A DNA stretch of 64,000 nucleotides from the NCBI RefSeq assembly GCF_003589595.1, contig NW_020653770.1, positions 4,172,528 through 4,236,527 on the forward strand, in the 5' to 3' direction. The stretch comes from Hyposmocoma kahamanoa (taxonomy: Eukaryota; Arthropoda; Insecta; Lepidoptera; Cosmopterigidae). The notes beneath the pieces are model-generated. The model saw only the letters and a program-made list of their open reading frames with translations, ran no database searches and was not told the origin of the DNA. Positions 22,726 through 32,990 of the stretch are shown here, in pieces. Within the stretch, counting starts at the first letter, position 1, and each line of letters starts with the position of its first letter. The translations under genes were made by a program, and so were the position numbers.

Positions 22726-23472
22726 ATGGACGCCATGCAGGAATCTATAGCCAAACTCCAGCAATTGTTTACCGAGAAGATGGATGCATATCAAGGTGAA
22801 CTTCAGGCAGTATCCCCATCAGCCAATATTAACACTCTGAAGTCTGATTTCGCAGCATTTCGGTCATTCATTTTGACTGCGCTTCAAACTTTGCAACAGC
22901 AGGTTGCTTTACTTAATCGTCAAGTTGATAATATGGAGATGCGCAGTCGAAGAAAAATGTTACTGTGTCATGGCTTGCCAGAGTTGAGGGACGAGGACAC
23001 TGCAGCTGTTGTAGCAAGTACCATCATTAGTCAGTTGAAGATTACAGATTTCTCTGTCAAGTGTATCAGCAGATGTAACCGTATGGGGCGTGCGTCTAAT
23101 GATAACAAGCCGAGGCCAGTGCTATTAAAACTGCGTGACATCGAGATGCGAGACAAGATATGGTTTGCCAAGACCGCACTCAAGGGATCAAAGATTACTC
23201 TTTCAGAGTTCTTAACGAAGCCGAGGCATGATGTTTTTATGGCGGCCCGTGACACATTTGGTGTGAACAAATGTTTTACACAACAAGGTGTTGTTATCGT
23301 GATCGGTGCCGACGGGAAGCGCGTGCGCATCACTTCCATGGATGACTTGAGGAGCATCCCTGCGTCTGCGAGGTTGAAACCCGTGACCGCCAAGGTACCT
23401 ATTGTCACGGATTCTTCCAAGCCTGTGGTAACGACAAAGGGAAGACGTGCTTGTGCCACTAGTAAAAAGTGA
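22726..23472 (+). CDS. LINE ORF1 protein (RNA-binding, L1-ORF1p-like)
   Basis: Reading from ATG 22726 gives 248 aa; the frame can be extended upstream to 22693 only from a TTG. Residues about 1-95 form a predicted amphipathic/coiled-coil region (MDAMQESIAKLQQLFTEKMD; LQTLQQQVALLNRQVDNME). An RRM-like segment follows (LLCHGLPEL..; RPVLLKLRDIEMRDKIWF), and then a C-terminal domain (KGSKITLSEFLTKPR; FTQQGVVIVIGADGKRVRI). This order is that of L1-type ORF1 proteins (transposase_22-like), which trimerise, bind the element RNA and chaperone target-primed reverse transcription. The last 25 residues are basic. No zinc knuckle is seen. Family assignment by pattern only. Confidence 0.8.
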   Translation: MDAMQESIAKLQQLFTEKMDAYQGELQAVSPSANINTLKSDFAAFRSFILTALQTLQQQVALLNRQVDNMEMRSRRKMLLCHGLPELRDEDTAAVVASTIISQLKITDFSVKCISRCNRMGRASNDNKPRPVLLKLRDIEMRDKIWFAKTALKGSKITLSEFLTKPRHDVFMAARDTFGVNKCFTQQGVVIVIGADGKRVRITSMDDLRSIPASARLKPVTAKVPIVTDSSKPVVTTKGRRACATSKK

Positions 23473-24047
23473 CGTTACTGTCGTACTTTTCTTTGTCTCA
23501 TTTTCATATATCTTTTACGCGTCTAATCTTGTGGAATCTGTTCGGGTAGGACTGGATAATATATTATGTTCACCCTCACAAAATATTTTCTTTGATTTTT
23601 GTTTATTGTGACTGTCAGTTTTCTTTTTTTGTTTTGTTGTATAGTATGTAAAATTTATAATGGCTATGGCATAAAGTCACGATTGACTTTGACAGGTCCA
23701 CTTTAATAAATTAATTGCGTTCCGCTTCACGCACTAATTTAACTGTTGGTTGTTTTTACAATTATTATTATTAATTTTTTTTTTTTTTTGGGGCCTGTCA
23801 TTTCAGTAATATTTAGTTAGATAAGATTAGTATGTACAGTTCCGTGCCCTTGCAGATCCACCTCTATAAATGTAATGTTGTTATATTAATGTTCTTTCCC
23901 AGAACACTACAACCGGCGGGTGGAGATAGTATCTGTTACAGTTACCAGTCGATCTATTTGTGTTGTTTAGGTTTGTATATATACATATATTATATTAGTA
24001 CATAGTTTTTATATTATAATTATATATATTTTTATATTTATTTAGAT
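23473..24047 (+). other. LINE inter-ORF spacer
   Basis: 575 bp without an open frame, partly T-rich (23776-23795) and AT-rich near ORF2. Such a long spacer raises the question of how ORF2 is translated. Confidence 0.6.
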
Positions 24048-26996
24048 ATGTCAGATGGAATTGATAGTGATAATGAACTTTACTTTTCTCTGTCATCTCT
24101 TAGTAGCAACAGCAGCAATAACAGTTTTGATAGTCTTCCTTCTCTTTCAGACACACTTGAGTCTTTGTTTTCTGACGTTCCCAAAAATTTTAACGTTATT
24201 CATATTAATGCCCAAAGTATTCCGGCTCATTATCCTGATATACTGGCGTCGTTTGATCTTAACAATATACATGCGGTACTGATTTCCGAGTCTTGGTTGA
24301 AACCATGTTTGCCTTCTTCCTCTTATGCTTTACCTGGATTCCGTCTTATACGAAATGATCGTGTTGGCTCCGTTGGTGGTGGGGTAGCTATTTACTTAAA
24401 AGCTCACATTCCTTTCGCCATTATTAGCACCTCATCACAACCACCGTCACCCAATGCAGGCGAGCATCTGTTGGTTGAGGTCACTCTCGTTCACACCAAA
24501 ATCCTTCTTGGAGTTTATTATAGCCCATCATTGCGTGTTGACTACTTTACCTCACTAGAAAAACTGTTAAGTGACTTTGTTCCCTCTTATAGACACTCCA
24601 TTATTTTGGGAGACTTTAATACTTGTCTCATTAAAAATGATCACCGTACGTCCTCACTTAAATCAGTTATTAATTCAAGCAACATGCACATCCTTTCACT
24701 TGGTGCTACTCATCATTTTCCCAATTGTACTCCTTCTCTTTTAGATTTATTAATAGTATCTTCACCGCAGCATGTTGCAAAACACGGCCAATGTTCGGCT
24801 GATGCATTTTCTTATCACGACCTCATTTATTTGTCTTATAAAATTCGTCCTCCTAAAGCTAAACCCAAAGTCATACTCCAGCGCAATTTTAGTGGTATGG
24901 ATCGTGAGATTTTTCTTAAAGATGCACGTGCTATTGATTGGTCTCCAGTGATTGATGCGCAGACTGTGGATGAGCAGGTTGAAATTTTTAACACATGCAT
25001 TAACCAATTGTATGACAAGCATGCGCCTTTTCGATCCATAAAATTAAAACACCTTCCGGCAGCATGGCTTACCGACGACATAAAATTGGTAATTAACAAA
25101 AAGGTAGCTGCTAAAACTAAATATAAATGTCGCCCAAGTAACTATAATAAAGAAACCTATACCAAAATCCGTAATCGCTGCAATATGATGTGTAGAGATG
25201 CTTTACGTCGCCATATCTACAAATCCGTAGAGAACGAGGATCCAACGAAGGTTTGGAAATTTCTCAAGACTCTTGGGATTGGTAAATCCAAAGACAGTGC
25301 CATTCCTAACAGTGTTAATATCGATTCTCTCAATGTACATTTCTCCTCTTCTCCTAGTATTAATAACATTAATAAAATTAAAACTTTAAAACAACTCTCG
25401 GCCTTACCAATCCCTGACCACTCTCCATTCATTCTTGATAAATTTTCGGAATGTGACGTAAACAAGTGTATTTTGTCAATCACCTCGAATGCTGTTGGTT
25501 GTGACAGTATAAGTCGCAATATGCTAGTGCCGATCCTTGATATCATTCTTCCAGTTTTAACTTTCCTCTTCAATAGCTCTATTTACAATGCCGCATTTCC
25601 TTCAATCTGGAAGGATGCTCAAATAATACCTTTGCCTAAAGTAAGTAATCCCAAAACATGTAACGAATATCGTCCTATATCCATCCTTCCTTTCCTTTCA
25701 AAGGTTTTGGAGCGTCTCATCCATAACCAACTAAGCAAGTTCCTTTCCCGTCACAATCTGTTTAATCCTCTCCAATCTGGTTTCCGTCCCGGCCATAGCA
25801 CAGTCACGACTTTGGTGAAAGTCACCGATGATATTCGTTTTGGAATGGAGAATGGTCAATTAACTGTGCTAACACTATTGGACTTTAGCAACGCATTTAA
25901 CACAGTTGATTTCGATGTACTTCTCGCCCTGTTGCACTCAATGAACATATCTCCAACTATGATTGACTGGTTTCGCAGTTATTTGTACGATCGCAGGCAA
26001 CGAGTTCGATATGACGAGAAATTCTCCTCATGGTGTAACACGACAGCTGGCGTTCCTCAAGGCGGCATTTTATCTCCTCTTCTGTTTGCCATATTTATAA
26101 ACACCATTTCTCATAGCCTATCTTGTTTCTACCACCTATATGCCGACGATCTGCAAATATACTGTCAGGAACCGCCATCGAGGTTAACTGAAGCTATAAC
26201 GACCACAAACCAAAACTTGTTCCGTATTAAGGAGTGGAGTGAGGCATTTGGACTTTCAGTTAATCCTGTCAAAACTCAGGTGATGATAGTAGGAAGCTCC
26301 AGATTACTGTCTAAAGTTGACTTGAGCGCACTTCCTAAAGTAAATTTTGATGGTTTTGACATTCCTTTTAGTTTTACGGTAAAAAATTTGGGAATACTCA
26401 TGGACAGTTCTCTGCTTTGGGGTCCACAGCTACAAGCCGTTAGTCGTAAATTGTATGCGTCAGCTGCATCGTTAAGGCGGCTACGCAACTTCTTACCCAC
26501 TGCTACTAAAATTGCGCTAGCACAATCTTTGTTGCTTCCTGTCCTCGATTATGCCGACGCCAGTTACCTTGATCTCTCGGAAGACCAGCTAGATAAACTT
26601 GAGCGTCTTCAAAATTTTTGTATTCGATTCATTTATGGTTTGCGTAAACATGATCACGTTTCTCATTATCGTTCTAAGCTCAAGTGGCTTCCTATTCGCC
26701 TGCGCCGGAATACTCATATACTATCCCTTCTTTACAACATTTTGTTCAACCCCACATTCCCACACTACCTTAAGGATAGATTTAGTTTCCGACACTGCTC
26801 GAATAGTCACTCATTACGGTCTTCAGAAAATCTTAGTCTCAAAATGCCATTGCACTCCACTTCCTTTTATGATTCCTCTTTCTCTACACACGCTGTTCGT
26901 CTCTGGAACTCCCTCCCAGCTACAATTAGACAAGCGCAGTCATTAAACATATTTAAGAATCAAATTAACTCATTTTATCTTTCACAAGGACAATAA
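24048..26996 (+). CDS. LINE ORF2: APE endonuclease and reverse transcriptase
   Basis: 982 aa from ATG to TAA, uninterrupted. Residues 1-45 are Ser/Asn/Leu-rich. An endonuclease/exonuclease/phosphatase domain spans about 47-265: HINAQS (Asn55), ISESW (Glu81), LGDFNT (188-192), LLDLLIVS (231-238) and SYHDL (His257). RT spans about 515-790: QIIPLPK, YRPISILPFLSKVLERLI, SGFRPGHST, LDFSNAF (Asp612), VPQGGILSP (669-677) and the catalytic YADD (698-701), then LSVNPVKTQ. The C-terminal region (790-982) has LERLQNFCIRFIYGLRKHDH, LPIRLRRNTH and WNSLPATIR, without an RNase H domain. The protein would nick target DNA and copy the element RNA from the nick. Two dead relatives lie at 6636-7210 and, more distantly, 18488-18925. 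Confidence 0.93.
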   Translation: MSDGIDSDNELYFSLSSLSSNSSNNSFDSLPSLSDTLESLFSDVPKNFNVIHINAQSIPAHYPDILASFDLNNIHAVLISESWLKPCLPSSSYALPGFRLIRNDRVGSVGGGVAIYLKAHIPFAIISTSSQPPSPNAGEHLLVEVTLVHTKILLGVYYSPSLRVDYFTSLEKLLSDFVPSYRHSIILGDFNTCLIKNDHRTSSLKSVINSSNMHILSLGATHHFPNCTPSLLDLLIVSSPQHVAKHGQCSADAFSYHDLIYLSYKIRPPKAKPKVILQRNFSGMDREIFLKDARAIDWSPVIDAQTVDEQVEIFNTCINQLYDKHAPFRSIKLKHLPAAWLTDDIKLVINKKVAAKTKYKCRPSNYNKETYTKIRNRCNMMCRDALRRHIYKSVENEDPTKVWKFLKTLGIGKSKDSAIPNSVNIDSLNVHFSSSPSINNINKIKTLKQLSALPIPDHSPFILDKFSECDVNKCILSITSNAVGCDSISRNMLVPILDIILPVLTFLFNSSIYNAAFPSIWKDAQIIPLPKVSNPKTCNEYRPISILPFLSKVLERLIHNQLSKFLSRHNLFNPLQSGFRPGHSTVTTLVKVTDDIRFGMENGQLTVLTLLDFSNAFNTVDFDVLLALLHSMNISPTMIDWFRSYLYDRRQRVRYDEKFSSWCNTTAGVPQGGILSPLLFAIFINTISHSLSCFYHLYADDLQIYCQEPPSRLTEAITTTNQNLFRIKEWSEAFGLSVNPVKTQVMIVGSSRLLSKVDLSALPKVNFDGFDIPFSFTVKNLGILMDSSLLWGPQLQAVSRKLYASAASLRRLRNFLPTATKIALAQSLLLPVLDYADASYLDLSEDQLDKLERLQNFCIRFIYGLRKHDHVSHYRSKLKWLPIRLRRNTHILSLLYNILFNPTFPHYLKDRFSFRHCSNSHSLRSSENLSLKMPLHSTSFYDSSFSTHAVRLWNSLPATIRQAQSLNIFKNQINSFYLSQGQ

Positions 26997-27063
26997 ACTG
27001 CTGCTAGGCTGCTTCTACATATATCTTTAAAATATGTAAATATTGTGTATGTAGGAATAAAAT

Positions 27064-27144
27064 GTTATGTAATTGTATGTTATTATATATTATACATATG
27101 TGTATGTGTATATGTATGTATGTGTATATATATATATATATTTA

Positions 27145-27198
<54 letters not shown>

Positions 27199-27270
27199 GT
27201 ATTTATTATATTGTATACGTGTGTATATTTAGAAGTATAATATGTTGTTTAATAAATTCTATATGTCTGT
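27064..27270. repeat. AT/GT microsatellite in LINE 3' UTR
   Basis: Long TA runs with interspersed TATG/TGTA units (core 27122-27200). It creates a spurious 94-codon frame rich in Tyr and Ile. Confidence 0.9.
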
Positions 27271-27600
27271 GTAATTATTTTTATCTAGCACCCCCGCTTT
27301 TATTCATGTACAATCTCTCTCCATCCTAAGGTTGTCTGGAAGAAATCGCTGTAAGCGATAAGACCGCCAATTGTTACCCGAATAATGTGTTTAGTTTTGT
27401 CCTGTATACTGTAATCTGTATATTGTAATGTGGTGCTAACAATAAAGAATTTTCTATCTATCTATCTTTATCAATGGGGGCTGTTCCATTCGGTGGTGTG
27501 GAAAAAACAGCAAAACATTCAATTAAAAAACAAACGGAAACACATTTCATCTGTAATTAAATATTAAATTTGTATAGGAAATGAAACTACTTTCCCGGAT

Positions 27601-27897
27601 TTAAATCGCGTATATTTGTTTTTTCTTTACAGGTCCCATAGTCACGGTTAACTGAGGTGGTACAGTCTTCAATCAGTTATGTCTAATATTAATGCAAACC
27701 ACCCTATTTTTTCACTATTAGTTAGAATAGTTATTAATTAAATACCTTATTTTTAATTTTACAAAGAAAACATTCCAATTTACGCTACATATAGTGTTAC
27801 AAATTATTTTATTGAATGAATTTTTATTAAGTTCAATTTATTATTAATTAATAATAGAAATTAGAATAACTAAAACATATTAATTAGTACTGCAGTC
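27601..27897. other. no feature recognised
   Basis: AT-rich intronic stretch between the split element and the Penelope remnant. Confidence 0.4.
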
Positions 27898-28400
27898 TTA
27901 TGTCTGTTTGGGGTTTTTCATCAGAAGAAATACTGGATTCCAAACTGGTGGTACGGAGAAACCATCTTCCCTGTTGAAGTTACGATGTTTTTTAATTTCA
28001 ATGGCCTCTCGCAGCATTCTGGGTAGATGACGGACGTCTTTTGCAAGGACCTGGGGTTTGTCAAACTTCATTGAATGTGTAGGTTTATCCATGACATGCT
28101 CGCAGACTGCAGACTTGTTTACGCGACGGTGTTTGACATCAGCTATTCTTTGACGCGGATACAAATACTTCGCTTCGTCGTGTCCAATATAAGAGAGACA
28201 GCACTCACAGTCAAGCTTGTAAACTCCTGCATTCTGTAAGGAGATGTTATGTCTTGATAGATGCACGCCTGAGGACTCTTCCGATCTTGTCTGTAACACC
28301 TCTCACGTAAGGTAAAATGGCAGATCTTCGCTTGACTGTTGGTGGTTTCACACGGGGCCTGCGGCATTGGCGTGAAATCTTCAACTTATTCGGAAGTAGG
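27898..28400 (-). pseudogene. Penelope-like element remnant with GIY-YIG endonuclease
   Basis: The minus-strand frame 28299-27898 gives GVYKLDCECCLSYIG, SAVCEHVMDKPTHSMKFD, RHLPRMLREAIEIKKHRN, FNREDG and VWNPVF. This is the C-terminal GIY-YIG-type endonuclease block of Penelope-like retroelements: the Y..Y-I-G pair, EH, H...FD and the RE.IEI.KH..NFNREDG tail. In another frame just upstream (about 28375-28300) the peptide LPYVRGVTDKIGRVLRRASI matches the usual linker between RT and endonuclease, so at least one frameshift lies near 28260-28300. No RT domain remains. Dead copy, antisense to the LINE. Confidence 0.75.
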
Positions 28401-28514
28401 ACTTGCTTTATATGCTGAAGTTCCCCTGCCAGATGATTACTGTCGCAGACACCATGTGCTCTCTGAAAGCTTATTCTGGGTTAAACTCTTTCAGATACCC
28501 AGGAGGCAAAGGCC

Positions 28515-28600
28515 AGTCGCAGCAGAGTTCCTTGTAAATAATTTCGTCCAGGGAAGTATTGCTACTTTACCTATTTCTGCTGACAGGCCGTAATGTGAGC
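28515..28600 (+). mobile_element. repeat family A, 5' fragment
   Basis: TTTCGTCCAGGGAAGTATTGCTACTTTACCTATTTCTGCTGACAGG aligns (about 40 bp) with family A starts. Confidence 0.5.
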
Positions 28601-28672
28601 ATGATTGTAAATGAATATAGATCACAAAATCTTATTCGAGCTATATAAATAATGTTTTCATCTTATGTTAGG

Positions 28673-28920
28673 TACTGTAGTCTAGGCTCTACTCTATGAG
28701 TAGAATCACTGGCTGAATGTACAGTTTTGTAATTAGAATGTGTTTTGAAAAATGAAGTAAGAAAAGAATAGAGCATCTTGAGATAACGAAATATAACCCA
28801 ACGCCGAAAGCATGTAAAAAAGTGCAATAAAGTATATTTTGAAGATTATTCCAGTTCAAATTCATAAAAGTACCTCTCGCTACGCAACCCAAGCTACGCC
28901 CCAGTTACAGTACATATATA
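28673..28920 (+). repeat. interspersed repeat S, copy 1
   Basis: Contains TGTAGTCTAGGCTCTACTCT, AGTAGAATCACTGGCTGA, TAACCCAACGC and CATAAAAGTACCTCTCGCTA. Two more copies are at 52576 and 52796. Confidence 0.7.
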
Positions 28921-29074
28921 CATTTATTCGTGTCAAAGGGAATGATGTGGCAAATACTCCCTTTTTAGACACCTACAGCCATGAATTTACTAATACATTC
29001 AATTCAACCACTATAAGTTTAATTGTTTAAGAAAGCTTAGAAAAATAATAGAAATAGAAGAAGAAGAAGTAGTA

Positions 29075-29300
29075 GCAATGGCGCTCCTTGTGAAAGAGTT
29101 CATCCAAGGTAGTACTGCCACCTTTCCTATTTCTGCCGCCAAGCAATAATGTCAGCATTACTGTGTTCCGGTTTTGAAAGGTATAGGGTGCTGGTGAAAT
29201 TATAGAAACATGGGACTTGTCACCTTAGCTCTGAGGGTAACGGGCGCAGTAGCAGTGCTTCTCAAATTAACTAGTCTCATGTGCCTGTAGTTCATAGTTT
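29075..29300 (+). mobile_element. repeat family A, partial copy
   Basis: Runs from GCTCCTTGTGAAAGAGTTCA to TAACGGGCGCAGTAGCAG. The 3' third is replaced. Confidence 0.65.
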
Positions 29301-29624
29301 CCTAAAGTGATCCCTACCCAATGGGCGCTGAAGAGTCCTAGGGCGGTAAGCAATTGGGGGCGTTGATACTGTCCAAAGGGTGCTACCGCATTTAAAAGAA
29401 TGATATAAGAAAAAATATTTTATGAAATTTGACCAACTTCTGTCGTCCCATACAATGAAATGATTCCTTCTTGAAATTGAGTCAACTCACGCTTGACCAA
29501 AAAGTTGACGATGCCAAAATAGTGTTCACAAAAAAAAGTTAGTGGTTCCTAAGATAGTTTCCTTATATCTTCTGTGGTTTCGGATTTCCCCATTATATCC
29601 CATTTATAAAAAACACTATAATAT

Positions 29625-29945
29625 TTAAATTTTTATTGAATTGATATTCAATCATTTTTTATGTGAAATTACTCAACTAGTTTGTTATAATTATTAATTA
29701 CAAAGATCGAACACCCAGAAAAAATTCCTTCAACGACATACTTATGAGAGATGACGATGAAGAAATACTTAAGATTTCTCATAGATGGCGCTACGGCTAA
29801 AAAGTCGTTGAAGAAACGTTCGTTCCGTGGCTTAGTTAGTAGTATAGCGTCTGGCACGGTAGAAGACGTCGGTTCGAATCCGGCCGGATCGAAGGAATTT
29901 TTTCTGAGTGTTCCATCTTTGTATTTAATAATTATGACATTCTTA
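29625..29945 (+). mobile_element. SINE B copy flanked by inverted tail
   Basis: The tRNA-like head is at 29824-29895 (GTTCCGTGGCTTAGTTAGTA; GTCGGTTCGAATCCGGCC) with the 3' tail TCTGAGTGTTCCATCTTTGT. The same tail is present in inverse orientation upstream at 29640-29728 (TTATAATTATTAATTACAAA; GATCGAACACCCAGAAAAAA), so the unit has long terminal inverted repeats. Similar at 39060-39390. Confidence 0.65.
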
Positions 29946-29997
29946 TATGTTAAGGTAAAATTTTCAATGAAGAAGGTAAACATCATGGTGTCGAAGA

Positions 29998-30115
29998 AGG
30001 TTCACAACCCTCGGGACACGTGGGAAGACCCCAACCCGCATTGCATTCCTCGCGTGAGAGGGGACCCGTGTCCAACGGTGGGACATATCAACGAGTTGAT
30101 GATGATGAAAATTTT
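29998..30115 (+). mobile_element. RTE-type LINE 3' end
   Basis: GAGAGGGGACCCGTGTCCAA, GGTGGGACATATCAACGAG and the TTGATGATGATGA tail are the typical 3' terminus of lepidopteran RTE-like elements. A relative is at 42595-42672. Confidence 0.55.
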
Positions 30116-31207
30116 CAACAAAGATTTTTAATATATTCTGTATTACATCAATTTTGTTAACGAAAACACAGTAGTACAAAGAATCGCTAAAATGTTAACA
30201 ATGCGTTTTACAAAGCGATAATTACACGTCTGCAGTTACACCTTTAACATGGTGGTTACTACAAAATAGTTAAACCAATTTCACGGTCAATTGCCTCTCG
30301 TTACTGAATACAATAAACCAGTTAAAAAAGTTTCTGTGAACTGTAGATAGACGTTGAAGTTAAATAAAAAAAGTTTAACTGTTCGTTCTTTGTGTTCTTT
30401 TTTTGTTGGTATGAGTAACTGCTGGTGACTTTTAAATGGCCAGAAGTAAAGTCAGAGGGATTTAAAAAAGGGATTCAAAATAAATTAAAATAGGTTTAAA
30501 AAAAAGAAGAAAAGTACGTTGCACAAGGTTATTTATAAGGGCATTGTTCCGAAGCCGCAATTTTCTGTGTCCATGCGCTATACTGTTCTGGCCGATTTAT
30601 AAATAAATTTTAGTTTTTAAAGCTTGACTTAACAGTTAGTCATATTAATAAATGTTTATGTAACTTATTGAATGTTTTTATTGCCTTTTTCATAATATTT
30701 TATACAAAAATTATGCCTTTTGTTAAATTATCCTGATTTCGGTGGTAGTTGAATTCGGTGGATCAAATATGTCATTGACTGTTAAGAATCCAGTTGCCCA
30801 ATTAATAGGATCTTATGTTAGTTTCAGTTTTTTCCTTCCTGCTCATTATTTTTCCTGAAATTAAGAAACAAAATCGACCACCGAGCTCAGAGAAATGCCC
30901 ATAAACGACTAACAACCTCGCAGGACTACATTACTAACATCACAAACAACATGTTCTAAGTTTTTATTATACTATCTCTAGACATGTTTTTTATAGTACG
31001 GCCGCGCCGTGACAAACTGTAAAGTCACTTACAGTGTTTTGATTTAACAGTGCTCATATGATTTTTCTAGGCCTAATCTTATACCCTGACATTTCAACTT
31101 TGGAGGTACCTATTAGTGTTTTTTAATGATATACTAAAAACTAAAGTAAGTAAGTTTAAAAATTTAGATTTTTTTGACATAAACGGTACGCAGCAATATA
31201 GTCTTTT
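30116..31207. other. no feature recognised
   Basis: AT-rich intronic stretch. Confidence 0.45.
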
Positions 31208-31400
31208 TAACCGACTTCAAAAAAGAAGGAGGTTCTCAATTCGACTGTATGTTTTTTTGTATGTATGTTACGCGATAACTCCGGTATTTGTGCACCGATT
31301 TTCATGATTCTTTTTTTGTTGGAAAGAGCAATTATTTTAATGGTTGATTTGGCTATTCTCTAATTCTAGGCGTTTTTTGGTTTGACAAATTACGCGCGCG
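31208..31400 (+). mobile_element. 'CGACTTC' repeat, truncated copy
   Basis: TAACCGACTTCAAAAAAG, TTCTCAATTCGACTG and ACTCCGGTATTTGTGCACCG, in opposite orientation to the copies at 14.8 and 19.5 kb. Confidence 0.75.
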
Positions 31401-32674
31401 AAATGCAGTACAGTGTTGCTGGGCGCCTGAGTTAGCGAAAACTCTCGGATCGCGCAAATGTCTAAGGAGCGGGGGTTTGCTAACATTTGTCGCGGCTCAT
31501 ATTTTAACAATAAAAAACTAAAACACTGTAAGGTTCAATACAGTGTTTTGTAATTTCATAACATCAAGAATCTTTCGGCTGTTAACGAGGGAAAAGTAAT
31601 TTATTAGTTTCTCAATAGAAATAACTTACTTTCCAAAGTAAAATTATAATGGCTAGATAGATGACATTAATATCTAATGTAATGTATCTTTTTATGTTAT
31701 TAATTTTACAAAAAACTGAATAATCCTTTTCATCACACTTGCGTAACTCAATTATAACGCCTCAAATATAAACCTCGGGGCCTTTCTCTTCCCATTACAG
31801 CCGTGGTCGGTAAGGAGTTCTTTTTTATATGTAACACGTCATACTTCCATAATTAGGTCAGGTTCATGTTCAAGCAAGGAGGTCACTTAATATCAAAATT
31901 AAAACATTCGCTTAAAATGTTATCTGAAAAGAAATTTAATTGCAATTCAGTCACATACTACTTAAATATTTATTATTAAGAATTTCTTATAATTGATTGT
32001 AATTATTTTCTGTATAAAAATTTAGCAAATTTTTTTACAATCCATCGTGTCTACAACATTTTAGTTCGAGTTGTATTATCTATGGAAGAATAGCTAGCTG
32101 GCAATCCTGGTAATAAAAAACCCGCAAATTCCATAATTGTCGTTTTGTGAACTATATTTATTCATACAAGAAACAAACATTGTATTTATTTCCTCGCAAA
32201 TGTGATAAAAAACATAGTATGTATCACGGACGATAAAAAATACAAAACTCGAGTTTTTAAAGCCCTCAGCTTTCGGCTTCGGGCTTCTAATAGACCCTCG
32301 TTAAGTGGAGTAATTACTATTACGCAGCTTTTTCCAAAATGCTGTTTTTGATATTACAGTGGTTTAGTTTAACATAGTAGAGTAGGTGTAAGCTATAATA
32401 GTAAGTTCTAACGTGTAAGCATCGACATCGATATCGATGCGTGCAAGTGTCCTTCCCGCTGACACCCGCCCCCGTGTTTTCGCATCTGACTGGTATTTAC
32501 GCTAGACATTGACCTACGATGACGCGCTTTCGTTTGTTACCGCACAGAGTTATTACCATTTTAAACGATATGTTTAAATATTTCTGTCTATACGAAAATA
32601 AACTCTAATGAATTGTTACAACAAACAAGTCATGGAACAAAACTTGTTGTTTGTAATTTTAGTAATCGTGCAGC
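31401..32674. other. no gene; mixed unique-looking sequence
   Basis: 31390-31500 is unexpectedly GC-rich (ACGCGCGCGAAATGCAG; GGATCGCGCAAATGTC). 32262-32292 can fold (GCCCTCAGCTTTCGGCTTCG). 32420-32445 has an ATCGATATCGAT palindrome. None is recognised. Confidence 0.4.
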
Positions 32675-32990
32675 TAGGTTTCTTTTATGATACCGAGAGT
32701 CGGGACGAACAAGTCGTGCGCCGGGTGGTAAGCGACACGCCTGCCCACAGCAGTTGCAATGCCACTCAAGAGCTTTAAATCGCAAAGCGGACACTGCCAC
32801 TGCCCCCGTCACCTTGAGACATAAGTTGACAAGTCCTGTGTGCCTGTAATTTTACCAGTACCCTTACCCTTCAAAACCGGAACGCAGTAATGCTTACGTA
32901 ATTGTTTGGTGGCAGGAATAGGTAAGGCGGCAGTACTTCCCTGGACGAACTCTTTCACACAGAACTCTACAACCACTAGCAATATATTTG
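32675..32990 (-). mobile_element. repeat family A, near full copy
   Basis: Reverse of the family: GGTGGTAAGCGACACGCCTG, CATAAGTTGACAAGTCC and GTACTTCCCTGGACGAACTC. Confidence 0.75.

Larger units (their letters stand above)
22508..27472 (+). mobile_element. apparently intact two-ORF non-LTR retrotransposon (LINE)
   Basis: About 4.96 kb: a short 5' UTR (about 220 bp), ORF1 22726-23472, a 575 bp spacer, ORF2 24048-26996, and a 476 bp 3' UTR with AT-microsatellite, the CTGGAAGAAATCGCT..AGCGATAAGACCGCC hairpin, AATAAAG and a (TCTA)n tail. The tail in place of poly(A), ORF1 type and RT motifs suggest a CR1-like clade (CR1/Daphne/L2 group); the clade is inference. Both ORFs are open with catalytic residues, so this copy could be young. 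It lies antisense inside the 18.7 kb intron, inserted into another element. No exact target duplication was found. Confidence 0.88.
22280..27600. mobile_element. 'ACCAGAAATAGAGACG' TIR element, copy 1, split by the LINE
   Basis: 22280-22510 and about 27475-27600 match consecutive parts of the copies at 58086 and 62291. The left part ends AATAAAGATAAT and the right resumes at CAATGGGGGCTGTTCCATTC before GGTGGTGTGGAAAAAACAGC. The right TIR was not found. The junction shows where the LINE inserted. Confidence 0.75.

Noticed and set aside
23031..23459. 142-codon minus-strand frame
   Set aside because: Antisense shadow of LINE ORF1.
27045..27329. 94-codon Tyr/Ile-rich frame
   Set aside because: Produced by the TA/TG microsatellite in the LINE 3' UTR.
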